Shown: in pieces, positions 1 to 6,910 of the stretch
Position numbering within the stretch: position 1 is the stretch's first letter
Layout: every line of letters starts with the position of its first letter
Assembly: GCA_900543675.1 (NCBI GenBank)
Contig: UQRY01000032.1
Location: forward strand, 1 to 16,705
DNA: 16,705 nt
Source of the DNA: an uncultured Mycoplasmatota bacterium
GTDB lineage: Bacteria > Bacillota_I > Bacilli_A > RF39 > UBA660
Reading direction: 5' to 3'
Notes under the pieces: model-generated
Database searches by the model: none
Told to the model about the DNA's origin: nothing
What the model saw: the letters and a program-made list of their open reading frames with translations, nothing else
Translations under genes and position numbers: made by a program

Positions 1-459
1 ATTAAAATATTTAGAATAATGATAGATTTAAGATTGAGATTTACTGGCCAATCTTTTGCTGATAATATAAATATTGATAAGTTGCCTTACGATGCTACAA
101 AAATATATAAATTGAAAAAGATAAATAGGTTATTATGTGAGGTTGGAAGAAAGCCTAATCCATCTTATGATGAAATATATTTGGCTATTTCTAAATTATA
201 CGATTCATCATTAATACTTGGCTTTGAAGGATTTATTTTAGAAAAACATGTAAAAAAAGTAAAACAAATTATTGAAGAAAATATTGATAGTGAAGAAGTT
301 GGCGATTTATTTGAAATAATTCAGTCATTAAAAAATTTTTTAGAATCTGCATCAGATGATGAAATGAAAAATTATATTAACCATACAAGAAACTCTTATT
401 CAAGAAATATAATTGGACTTGGATTAGAAGATTTTTATGAAGAAAAAGAAGAAAACTAG
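1..459 (+). CDS. 3' part of an unrecognised protein gene
   Basis: The reading frame is open from the left edge of the window to a TAG at 457-459. An ATG lies at 19, but the six codons before it are also open and no ribosome binding site is visible, so the true start is probably outside the window. The visible part (146 residues from that ATG) is Lys/Glu/Ile-rich and mostly helical in character. It has no signal peptide or membrane segment, and its C-terminus is acidic (a run of Glu/Lys ending EEN). I do not recognise the family. A terminator hairpin overlaps the stop codon, so this is the last gene of its transcript. The neighbouring nuclease genes suggest an accessory region, but that is context only. 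Confidence 0.7.
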   Translation: MKIFRIMIDLRLRFTGQSFADNINIDKLPYDATKIYKLKKINRLLCEVGRKPNPSYDEIYLAISKLYDSSLILGFEGFILEKHVKKVKQIIEENIDSEEVGDLFEIIQSLKNFLESASDDEMKNYINHTRNSYSRNIIGLGLEDFYEEKEEN

Positions 460-485
460 GCCAGTTATATCCTAATTTTCTTTTA
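451..485 (+). terminator. Terminator overlapping the stop of the first gene
   Basis: GAAAACTAGG (451-460) pairs with CCTAATTTTC (471-480) with one C-A mismatch and a 10-nt loop, followed by TTTT. The arm contains the TAG stop codon. Confidence 0.55.
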
Positions 486-530
486 ATGTATTTAAAATAT
501 TAGCTAAATTTTTAACTAATTTCATAAATT

Positions 531-583
531 TTAGGTACCCAAAAGTTCACACAAAAAAATTAGGTACCCAATTAGGTACCCAA
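531..583. repeat. Three perfect copies of a 12-bp near-palindrome
   Basis: TTAGGTACCCAA occurs at 531-542, 560-571 and 572-583; the last two are in direct tandem. Each copy is palindromic except for one symmetric position pair (core GGTACC). The array sits in the intergenic region about 230 bp upstream of the DUF1016 nuclease gene, whose own promoter is closer to that gene. It could be a cluster of operator sites for a dimeric protein or a recombinase/replication iteron. Nothing in the window identifies the binder. Confidence 0.75.
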
Positions 584-698
584 AGTATTAAAAATAGTCA
601 TTATATAGTTAAAAATGAATATTAAGAAAAGTCTTATTTTATAATGATTTATGTAATATTCATAAACTTGCGTGATTGATTTTATTTGGCCCCCTGAA

Positions 699-725
699 GG
701 AGCCGAAAGGCTCCATTTTTGTTGT
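699..725 (+). terminator. Strong GC-rich terminator, copy 1
   Basis: GGAGCC (699-704), GAAA tetraloop, GGCTCC (709-714), then ATTTTTG. Nearly the same element, including the preceding GCCCCCTGAA, recurs at 2381-2414. No gene is seen between 485 and this hairpin, so it may end read-through from upstream or terminate an unrecognised short transcript that includes the 12-bp repeats. Confidence 0.75.
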
Positions 726-782
726 CTTGATTAATTTCGCTTAAAATATCACATAAAAAATGCATTAATTATGCTTATAAAA

Positions 783-791
783 TGGTATAAT
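783..791 (+). promoter_or_regulatory. Extended -10 promoter of the DUF1016 gene
   Basis: TGGTATAAT (TG at 783-784, TATAAT at 786-791) is a consensus extended -10. No good -35 is seen at the right distance. The predicted start at about 798 gives a leader of some 17 nt containing the ribosome binding site AAGAGGA (801-807). Confidence 0.6.
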
Positions 792-814
792 CCTTATATA
801 AAGAGGATAAACTT

Positions 815-1819
815 ATGCTGGATAAATCATTTCAAGAAATAACAAGTAGTATTAAAAATGCAATAACCAACACTCAATTAGAAATTATGACAGATGCTAA
901 TAAAAAGTTAGTTAATCTTTACTTTAATATTGGTAAAACATTAGAAGAAAATAGTAGTTGGGGAAATAAATTTATAGATAATGTTGCTATGGAATTAAAA
1001 ATGTCTTTTCCTAATTTAAAAGGATTTTCAGTTCGTAATTTAAAATATATGAAATCGTTTTATAATGAATATAAAGATGATGAAGAATTTGTGCAACTGG
1101 TTGCACAATTGCCATGGAAACATAATATTACTTTGATGCAAAAAGTAAAAGACAAAGAAATTCGTAAATGGTATATGGGTAAATGCTTAGAAGAAGGTTG
1201 GTCAGATAATGTTTTAGTTTATCAAATAGATACTGATCTTTATAATAGACAAGTAAAAGCAATTAAACACAATAATTTTAATTTAACTTTAAAGCAAAAT
1301 ACTGATCTTGCTAGCAATATTATGAAAGAACCTTATGTATTTGATTTAATTGAATTAACAGACGACTATAAAGAAAAGGAATTAGAAAATAAAATGCTAG
1401 AAAAGCTTAAGAATATTCTTTTAGAATTAGGAAGTGGCTTTTCTTTCGTAGGAAATCAATACAAAATTACTATAGATAATCAAGATTTTTATATTGATTT
1501 GCTTTTTTATCATATTAAACTTAAATGTTATATTGCTGTAGAGTTAAAAGTGGGAGATTTTAAACCAGAATTTGCAAGTAAAATGGGATTTTATCTAACT
1601 GCACTTGATGAAGAAATTAAAGATGAAAATGATAATCTGTCTATTGGGCTAATACTATGTCAAAATAAAAGCAATAAGATAGTAGATTACACTTTGAAGT
1701 TTATAAATAAACCAGTTGGTGTAAGTGAATATAAAATTTTTGATAAATTAACAGCAGAACTGCAAGATAAATTGCCATCTGAAGAAGATTTGAATTTGCA
1801 TATGGATGTAGAAAATTAA
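815..1819 (+). CDS. DUF1016/YhcG-family PD-(D/E)XK nuclease
   Basis: 334 residues, close to the usual length for this family. Residues 5-160 match the DUF1016 N-terminal domain pattern: LYFNIGKTLEE, FSVRNLKYMKSFY at 71-83, then QLPWKHNITLMQKVKD at about 99-114 and EEGWSDNVL at 126-134. Residues 185-310 form a PD-(D/E)XK fold with likely catalytic D228 (in FYIDLLFYH) and the E243-x-K245 pair in AVELKVGDF. The family occurs widely near restriction-modification loci and mobile DNA and is presumed to act on nucleic acid in the cytoplasm; its target is not established here. The start is fixed by AAGAGGA seven bases before the ATG. A second gene with its own strong ribosome binding site begins 20 nt after the stop, so the two probably share a transcript. 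Confidence 0.9.
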   Translation: MLDKSFQEITSSIKNAITNTQLEIMTDANKKLVNLYFNIGKTLEENSSWGNKFIDNVAMELKMSFPNLKGFSVRNLKYMKSFYNEYKDDEEFVQLVAQLPWKHNITLMQKVKDKEIRKWYMGKCLEEGWSDNVLVYQIDTDLYNRQVKAIKHNNFNLTLKQNTDLASNIMKEPYVFDLIELTDDYKEKELENKMLEKLKNILLELGSGFSFVGNQYKITIDNQDFYIDLLFYHIKLKCYIAVELKVGDFKPEFASKMGFYLTALDEEIKDENDNLSIGLILCQNKSNKIVDYTLKFINKPVGVSEYKIFDKLTAELQDKLPSEEDLNLHMDVEN

Positions 1820-1839
1820 TTATTTAAGGAGGAAGAAAA

Positions 1840-2243
1840 ATGGATTTGGGAACTTTTTTAATGTCATTGGGAATTATTTATCGTCTAGTATAATATATGA
1901 TTTTATCAAACTATCTATTTCTAAAGGAAAAACCAGAAAGGAAATCATACATGATTTGTCTAATTATCTTCAAATTGAAGGGTCAGACGTTAAATCTGAA
2001 AAAATTATTGATTTCCTTATAGATAATGGTACACTTTGTATTGAAAATTCTAAAATATATTCTAATGAGGCTATAAATTATCATACGAGTACAGGTAAGA
2101 GTAGTATAGCCATTAAAAATACGACTAGTAAAACAGATAGTACAGAGATTTCTGTTAATGGCAATACTGCGACGATAAAAATGTCAGGAAATGCAAAAAT
2201 TATTCAAGACGAAAAAGGAATTAAATTTGTTGTTGGAAAATAA
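1840..2243 (+). CDS. Unknown small protein in two frames (possible -1 frameshift or broken gene)
   Basis: An ATG at 1840 follows a perfect AAGGAGG (1826-1832) at the ideal 7-nt spacing. Its own frame ends after 17 codons (TAA 1891-1893). The frame one base back is open from 1812 to the TAA at 2241-2243 and looks like genuine protein from about codon 1842 onward (NVIGNYLSSSIIYDFIKL, then a polar beta-like C-terminus ending KFVVGK), yet it has no ATG. A -1 shift at TTTTTTA (1854-1860) would join the two into about 134 residues beginning MDLGTFL-NVIG. A seventh T would do the same. The alternative is a TTG start at 1956, giving 95 residues with only a distant AGAAAGG upstream. No family recognised. 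It lies 20 nt after the DUF1016 nuclease gene and before a terminator, so it is probably its operon partner. Confidence 0.6.
1854..1860 (+). promoter_or_regulatory. U UUU UUA slippery heptamer
   Basis: Six T and an A, phased T TTT TTA relative to the ATG at 1840, which is the X XXY YYZ form needed for a -1 ribosomal shift. The shift leads straight into the 128-codon open frame. I see no strong stem just downstream. The AAGGAGG lies 21 nt upstream, farther than typical stimulatory internal Shine-Dalgarno sites. Confidence 0.45.
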
Positions 2244-2390
2244 ATTCAGGTAGTATTTCGGTAGCAAAATTTTGAGATTTTATAAAATAGTTTTAATTGG
2301 TTTTGATTAGAAAAGGGAAAAATCATGCAAAAATGAATAAAAATAACTGAAAATATGGTAAAAGAGACTGAATATGAATAGCCCCCTGAA

Positions 2391-2414
2391 AGGAGCCGAA
2401 AGGCTCCGCTTTTT
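2391..2414 (+). terminator. Strong GC-rich terminator, copy 2
   Basis: GGAGCC (2392-2397), GAAA, GGCTCC (2402-2407), GC, TTTTT. Preceded by GCCCCCTGAAA as in copy 1. It closes the DUF1016 nuclease transcript. The rest of 2244-2525 holds only this hairpin and the promoter of the next gene; I see no credible gene there. Confidence 0.85.
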
Positions 2415-2478
2415 GTTTGTATTAAATGCTCTATAGAATTTAGCCATGTTTTAAGTAAACTTATTTAGAAGAGTGCCG

Positions 2479-2507
2479 TTTATTTGTGGAGAAAACTATA
2501 GTATAAT
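2479..2507 (+). promoter_or_regulatory. Promoter of the small PD-(D/E)XK-like gene
   Basis: TATAAT at 2502-2507 with a weak TTTATT at 2479-2484 (17-bp spacer). Predicted start near 2513, leaving a very short leader with GGAAG (2514-2518) before the ATG at 2526. Confidence 0.5.
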
Positions 2508-2525
2508 AAAATTGGAAGTGATATC

Positions 2526-3062
2526 ATGGATGAAATGGCAAAAGAATTGAAAGATATATTTTTAGAGGCAAATAATGAGCTATTAAAGAAAGATAAACTA
2601 TTATTTGATTTAAAAGTATCAGAGAGAACCATATGTGGTGCTTTAATGAATAAAATCTATGATAGACTAAAAAATAGTAGCTATTCAGATTATTATGTAG
2701 ATGTAGAATATAATAGAAATAGAAATCACAGAAAAAAAATAAAAACTTGTTATATAATTACTAATAATCGGTATAAGGAAATTACTATAAACTGTGATTT
2801 AATCGTACATAGCAGAGGTCAAAATGCAAAACAAGACAATTTAATTGCTATAGAAATCAAAAAAAGTAATAGACTTAAAGCGGAAAAAATTGATGATAAG
2901 TATAGGCTTATTTCTTTAACAAATAATAATTATTCTTTACCAGAACATGTATGTAAATATAAATTAGGGATATATTATGAGATTAATTTTAATAGAAATA
3001 CGATTTTTTTAGAGTATTATTATAAAGGGGAAAAAATAACAGAAGATACAATTAAAATATAG
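2526..3062 (+). CDS. Small PD-(D/E)XK nuclease-like protein
   Basis: 178 residues. The order of motifs fits a restriction-endonuclease fold: SERTICGALMNKIYDRL (32-48) with E33, a VDVEYNRNRN strand at 58-67, the acidic C90-D91 in INCDLIVHSRG, and E110-x-K112 in LIAIEIKKSNR. This arrangement (SER...EYNR...D-IVH-RG...NL-IE-KKS) recalls a family of uncharacterised bacterial proteins often found in accessory DNA; I know no assayed activity for it. No membrane segment or signal. It has its own promoter and a terminator 143 nt downstream, so it is a single-gene unit. It is the second nuclease-like gene in 2.3 kb. The dam gene starts 570 bp downstream, but a shared unit is not supported by the terminator between them. 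Confidence 0.65.
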   Translation: MDEMAKELKDIFLEANNELLKKDKLLFDLKVSERTICGALMNKIYDRLKNSSYSDYYVDVEYNRNRNHRKKIKTCYIITNNRYKEITINCDLIVHSRGQNAKQDNLIAIEIKKSNRLKAEKIDDKYRLISLTNNNYSLPEHVCKYKLGIYYEINFNRNTIFLEYYYKGEKITEDTIKI

Positions 3063-3204
3063 ACTTTTAACCATATTTATGGCATTTTATGATCACATAA
3101 GTAATTATGCATATAATATACTACTAGATAGTCAAAAAACTGATGATTCTTATTATGGTAGAAACTTAAAAGGTCGACGATTTTGTTGTAGCAGTAAACT
3201 TAAT

Positions 3205-3236
3205 AAACTAGAGTATGTTCTCTAGTTTTATTTTTA
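3205..3236 (+). terminator. Terminator after the PD-(D/E)XK-like gene
   Basis: AAACTAGAG (3205-3213) pairs perfectly with CTCTAGTTT (3220-3228) around a TATGTT loop, followed by TATTTTT. Confidence 0.8.
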
Positions 3237-3573
3237 GTATATATTATTCTGAAACAAAATCAATTAATAAACTTATTACAATTACAAAAAATAGATGGAG
3301 AAATTTTTATTTAAACTTTGAAAGTGTAAATACTAATCGTTCTTTGAAGAAACTGGGAGGATCCACTTTTTTTGTTTTTATATGTTAATGAAGGCTAAAA
3401 ATGTTTAGTGTTTCTTTATGAAGTTACGGCTTGTTTAATACGTTAGTCGACTTGTATTGGAATAGTTCTTATAGCTCATTAGAAGGTGTATGATCGATTT
3501 GTCTATTTGAAGATTGGTGTTGATTATCCTTAAAATTCTTTGTTTTTAATGCTAAATTATGGTTATTTGTAGG
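3237..3573. other. Gene-free AT-rich spacer before dam
   Basis: No reading frame with a ribosome binding site, no RNA gene and no convincing repeat is seen. A weak TGGG/TCCA hairpin followed by seven T at about 3355-3371 is the only structure. The stretch may be decayed sequence at the boundary between the accessory genes and the dam-rarA unit. Confidence 0.5.
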
Positions 3574-3603
3574 TTGCTTTTTATTTTTGTGTTAAAATAT
3601 TAT
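3574..3603 (+). promoter_or_regulatory. Candidate promoter of dam
   Basis: TTGCTT (3574-3579), 18-bp spacer, TATTAT (3598-3603). The leader would be about 20 nt and carry AGGAGG. Confidence 0.4.
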
Positions 3604-3630
3604 GTGATTAAGGGATTAGGAGGTAATATT

Positions 3631-4485
3631 ATGCTAAAGGGAAAACCGTTTGTTAAATGGGCAGGTGGTAAAAGACAAATTGTCGATAAACTTAAAGAAT
3701 TTGTACCAGATAATTTTAATACTTATTTTGAACCTTTTGTAGGTGGTGGAGCACTTTTGTTTGAATTATCTCCTAGAAATGCTGTGATTAATGATTACAA
3801 TAAAGAGTTAATGAATGTATATGCTTGTATTAAAGATGCTGTTAAATTTGAAAAAATGTGTCGGGAGTTAAATAATCATGAAACAAAGCATTCTGAAGAA
3901 TACTATTATAAAATTAGAAATTTAGACAGAGATAAAGATAAATTTAATCAGATTGCTGATTATAAAAGAGCTGCTAGAACAATTTATTTGAATAAAGCAT
4001 GTTTTAATGGCTTGTATAGAGTTAACCATAAAAATGAATTTAATGTTCCTTTTGGAAAAAAAGAAAAAGTAAATACTTATGAGGGACAAAACTTAGGAAT
4101 TATATGTGGTTATTTAAACTATAATAATGTTAAAATTTTATCGACAGATTTTGCTGAAGCGGTAAAGGATGCCCAAAAAGGAGATTTTGTTTATTTTGAT
4201 CCTCCTTATGATTCTGATACATCTGCTTTTAACAGTTATACTGAGGATGGTTTTGATAAGAAAGAACAGCTAAGACTTTTTGAATTATTTAAGGAATTAG
4301 ATAAACGTGGATGTTATGTCATGTTATCCAATCATAATACTCAATTGATTAACGATTTGTATAAAGATTTTCATATTCATGTGATAGAGGCTAAGAGAAA
4401 TATTAATTCTAATGGGAAAAAGCGTGGAAAAGTAGAAGATGTTATTATTACTAATTATGAAAATCATGGAAATTCTTCTTGTTAG
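3631..4485 (+). CDS. dam: DNA adenine methyltransferase, Dam/DpnM (GATC) type
   Basis: Transfers a methyl group from S-adenosylmethionine to the N6 of adenine, most likely in GATC. 284 residues, the normal size of the D12-class alpha family. Motifs in order: KWAGGK at 9-14 (motif X), FEPFVGGGA at 33-41 (AdoMet-binding motif I), INDYN at 53-57, and the catalytic DPPY at 190-193 (motif IV). The ATG at 3631 is chosen because AGGAGG (3618-3623) lies seven bases upstream. The frame is open for 24 more codons to an ATG at 3559, but those have no ribosome binding site and overlap the promoter. No cognate GATC endonuclease is seen, so it may be a solitary methylase with housekeeping or anti-restriction use. 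The rarA gene follows 86 nt downstream without a terminator. Confidence 0.93.
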   Translation: MLKGKPFVKWAGGKRQIVDKLKEFVPDNFNTYFEPFVGGGALLFELSPRNAVINDYNKELMNVYACIKDAVKFEKMCRELNNHETKHSEEYYYKIRNLDRDKDKFNQIADYKRAARTIYLNKACFNGLYRVNHKNEFNVPFGKKEKVNTYEGQNLGIICGYLNYNNVKILSTDFAEAVKDAQKGDFVYFDPPYDSDTSAFNSYTEDGFDKKEQLRLFELFKELDKRGCYVMLSNHNTQLINDLYKDFHIHVIEAKRNINSNGKKRGKVEDVIITNYENHGNSSC

Positions 4486-4571
4486 AAATATTCTTATTAA
4501 GTTTAATGTTTTCACCAAAGAATGGATTATTCATATCTAAGAAAATTCTACTAGAATAGGAGGGAAAATAT

Positions 4572-5888
4572 ATGGAGAGTTTGTTTGATTCTGATGAAGA
4601 TGAACATTTTGAGTTTAAACCTTTAGCAGAAAGGATGAGACCGACTACTTTGGATAATTTCTTTGGACAGAAAGATATTGTTGGAGAAGATTCTCCCATT
4701 CGAAAAATGATAGAAAATGATACGATTACTTCTATGATTTTTTGGGGTCCACCTGGGGTAGGAAAGACGACTTTAGCTAAAATTATTGCGAAACAAACCA
4801 ATTCTTTGTTTTATGAACTTTCTGCCGTAACAGCAGGGGTTAAAGAAATTAAAGAATTTATCGAGATTGCCAAATTTAATAAGGCAAATGGGAAAAAGAC
4901 AATTGTTTTTGTCGATGAAATTCATCGTTTTAATAAGAGTCAACAAGATGCATTTTTGCCTCATGTAGAAAACGGGAATATTATTTTAATTGGAGCTACT
5001 ACTGAGAATCCTTCTTTTGAAGTGAATTCCGCCTTGTTATCTCGTACTAAAGTTTATGTATTGAAGAGCTTGTCTAAGCAAGATATTTTAGGGATATTAG
5101 CTAGAGCGTTAAAAGAAACTTACGAATATAAACGAGTTCAAATTGATGATGAGTGTTTAGAGATTATTGCGGATATTAGTCATGGTGATGCGAGAACGGC
5201 ATTAAATACGTTAGAAAATGTGATTAATATTACGCCAGTTAAAAAGAGTAAGAAAGTCATTACAAAAGACTCTTTAGAACATTCACTACAAAGTAAAGTA
5301 TTTTTATATGATAAAAAGGGTGAGGAACATTATAATTTGATTTCTGCTCTTCATAAATCAATGAGAAATAGTGATCCTGATGCTGCTCTTTATTATTTGG
5401 CTCGGATGTTAGAAGCTGGAGAGGATCCTTTATATGTAGCTAGAAGATTGATTCGTTTTGCGTCTGAAGATATAGGGTTAGCTAATCCTAATGCTTTGGT
5501 TCAGGCAACAAGTGCTTATAGTGCTTGTCATTATAATGGAATGCCAGAATGTAATGTTAATCTTGCCCAAGTAGTGGTTTATTTAAGTTTAAGTCCTAAA
5601 TCTAATTCTTTGTATACTGCTTATATGAAAGTCGCAGAAGATGCTAGAAATACTATGCAAGAAAAGGTTCCCCTACATTTAAGAAATGCAGTGACTAAGT
5701 TAGATAGTGAATTAGGTAATGGTAAAGGGTATCAATATGCTCATGATTATGAAAATAAAATTACGGCGATGCAATGTCTTCCTGACAGTTTAAAAAATAA
5801 GAAGTATTATCGTCCGACTAATAGTGGTCATGAAAAGCAGTTTGCGGAAATATTACACAAAATTGAAACTTATAAGAAGAATCTTTAG
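4572..5888 (+). CDS. rarA: Replication-associated recombination protein RarA (MgsA-type AAA+ ATPase)
   Basis: Cytoplasmic AAA+ ATPase related to clamp loaders that acts at stalled replication forks and tetramerises through its C-terminal domain. 438 residues, a usual length. Visible: the N-terminal PLAERMRPTTLDNFFGQ segment (17-33), Walker A GPPGVGKT (59-66), Walker B IVFVDEIH (111-118), sensor 1 GATTENPSFE (141-150), arginine finger in SALLSR (153-158), and the MgsA C-terminal domain with HKSMRNSDPDAALYYLARML (about 258-277) and RRLIRFASEDIGLANP. AGGAGGG (4558-4564) is seven bases before the ATG. A small ATTCT/AGAAT hairpin lies just before the ribosome binding site. Probably cotranscribed with dam upstream and the DUF3592 gene downstream. 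Confidence 0.96.
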   Translation: MESLFDSDEDEHFEFKPLAERMRPTTLDNFFGQKDIVGEDSPIRKMIENDTITSMIFWGPPGVGKTTLAKIIAKQTNSLFYELSAVTAGVKEIKEFIEIAKFNKANGKKTIVFVDEIHRFNKSQQDAFLPHVENGNIILIGATTENPSFEVNSALLSRTKVYVLKSLSKQDILGILARALKETYEYKRVQIDDECLEIIADISHGDARTALNTLENVINITPVKKSKKVITKDSLEHSLQSKVFLYDKKGEEHYNLISALHKSMRNSDPDAALYYLARMLEAGEDPLYVARRLIRFASEDIGLANPNALVQATSAYSACHYNGMPECNVNLAQVVVYLSLSPKSNSLYTAYMKVAEDARNTMQEKVPLHLRNAVTKLDSELGNGKGYQYAHDYENKITAMQCLPDSLKNKKYYRPTNSGHEKQFAEILHKIETYKKNL

Positions 5889-5942
5889 TTTATTTTGGTG
5901 TTTTATTTTAAATGATTGGTTTCAAAATATAGGAGGTAATTT

Positions 5943-6650
5943 ATGAAAACGAATAAGTCTGAAAACTTGATATGGTTTATTTTTATCATACTTGGGTTGG
6001 TGTTTATCGGATTAGGGATAGTCATTGGATTCTTTGTTTTTAATTATGATCATAAAATAGAGACGACAGGGATTATTACTGAGATAACTATTCATCGAGA
6101 TCAAAGTGGGGATACAGACTATACAGTTTATGTTTCTTATCAGGTTGATCAAAAAGAATATGAGTCACCATTAAATAGTTATTCCTCTAGTTTTCGTGAA
6201 GGCCAAGAAATTACGATTTATTATGATGAAGGTAATCCTAGTAAAATTGGGGTAAAATCGTTAGATCTTTTATTTTTATTATTTCCTGGATTTGGTTTAA
6301 TTTTTTTCACTATTGGTGGGGGAGGTATATTGGTAAAAAAACGTAAAATTGCGAAGGAAAAATATTTAAAAACTCATGGAGAAAAAGTAATGGCTAGGTA
6401 CGTAGAAACGGTAATTAATAAAATGTATCGTGTAAATGGTAGTCATCCGTATAATATTGTCTGTATCTGGGATAATCCCGTTGATCATAAAGAGTATATA
6501 TTTAAAAGCCAGAATTTATGGCTAGATCCAGTAGAGTTGATTCGTGAGAAAAATATAGATACTTTTCCTGTATATATTGATAGAAAAAATATAAAAAAAT
6601 ATGTGGTTGATGTCGATATTCTAATTGATGATGTGGTTGATTTAAGATAA
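5943..6650 (+). CDS. DUF3592 membrane protein
   Basis: 235 residues with two membrane spans (about 9-33 and 107-131). Between them lies a beta-rich extracytoplasmic domain (38-104) with the DUF3592 pattern: GIITEI, YTVYVSYQVDQKEYESP, FREGQEITIYYDEGNPS. The C-terminal part (145-230) repeats the theme (MARYVETVIN, YNIVCIWDNP-KEYIFKS, VYIDRKNIKKYVVDVDI), so the protein may carry two copies of the fold, one on each side of the second span. Function is unknown for the family. AGGAGGT (5931-5937) is well placed, 54 nt after rarA with no terminator between, so it is likely the last gene of the dam-rarA transcript. Confidence 0.8.
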   Translation: MKTNKSENLIWFIFIILGLVFIGLGIVIGFFVFNYDHKIETTGIITEITIHRDQSGDTDYTVYVSYQVDQKEYESPLNSYSSSFREGQEITIYYDEGNPSKIGVKSLDLLFLLFPGFGLIFFTIGGGGILVKKRKIAKEKYLKTHGEKVMARYVETVINKMYRVNGSHPYNIVCIWDNPVDHKEYIFKSQNLWLDPVELIREKNIDTFPVYIDRKNIKKYVVDVDILIDDVVDLR

Positions 6651-6668
6651 AGATGGTTAGATTTATAG

Positions 6669-6700
6669 GTTTTGACTTTGATTAGTCAGAACTTTTTTTT
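6669..6700 (+). terminator. Terminator closing the dam-rarA-DUF3592 unit
   Basis: GTTTTGACT (6669-6677) pairs with AGTCAGAAC (6684-6692), nine pairs with one T-G wobble, loop TTGATT, then eight T. Confidence 0.9.
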
Positions 6701-6768
6701 CTATGATTACTTGTGGGAAGAAAATTGATGTTTATATATCATTTTATAAGTTATTTAGATAATAGGAT

Positions 6769-6782
6769 TGTGAGCGATCACA
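6769..6782. promoter_or_regulatory. Inverted repeat upstream of the SUFU gene
   Basis: TGTGA (6769-6773), GCGA, TCACA (6778-6782): perfect 5-bp arms about 22 bp upstream of the -35 box of the following promoter, a position suited to an activator or remote operator. The arms match the Crp/Fnr half-site words but the gap is 4 rather than 6, so I do not assign it to that family. Confidence 0.4.
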
Positions 6783-6803
6783 TTTTATCGACATAATTCT
6801 TCC

Positions 6804-6832
6804 TTGTGAGACTCGGAGCGATATGTTAGAAT
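6804..6832 (+). promoter_or_regulatory. Promoter of the SUFU gene
   Basis: TTGTGA (6804-6809), 17-bp spacer, extended -10 TGTTAGAAT (6824-6832). The predicted start near 6839 gives a leader of about 70 nt. Confidence 0.65.
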
Positions 6833-6873
6833 TAGGGTGAATAGAAGAGATAAAAGAGAAAAAATATTTTTGA

Positions 6874-6886
6874 TCGGATTATCCGA
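6874..6886 (+). promoter_or_regulatory. Inverted repeat in the SUFU leader
   Basis: TCGGAT-T-ATCCGA, a perfect 6-bp inverted repeat with a single central base, inside the predicted leader and 8 nt upstream of the AAGGAG (6895-6900). It is too tight for an RNA hairpin, so a DNA operator downstream of the start site is more likely. Confidence 0.4.
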
Positions 6887-6910
6887 GTATTTGGAAGGAG
6901 AGAATAGAAA

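Noticed and set aside
3079..3225. 48-codon open frame after the small nuclease-like gene
   Set aside because: No ribosome binding site, and its end lies inside the terminator stem at 3205-3228; no recognisable protein.
3559..3630. 24 extra N-terminal codons for the Dam methylase
   Set aside because: They overlap the candidate promoter and lack a ribosome binding site; the ATG at 3631 has a perfect AGGAGG and family-typical N-terminus.
4451..4964. Minus-strand open frames across the start of rarA
   Set aside because: They are antisense to a certain gene, with no ribosome binding site or family resemblance.
6769..6782. Crp/Fnr or lac-type operator
   Set aside because: Arms match the words, but the 4-bp gap does not fit Crp/Fnr and the lac operator match is only one half; kept as an unassigned inverted repeat.
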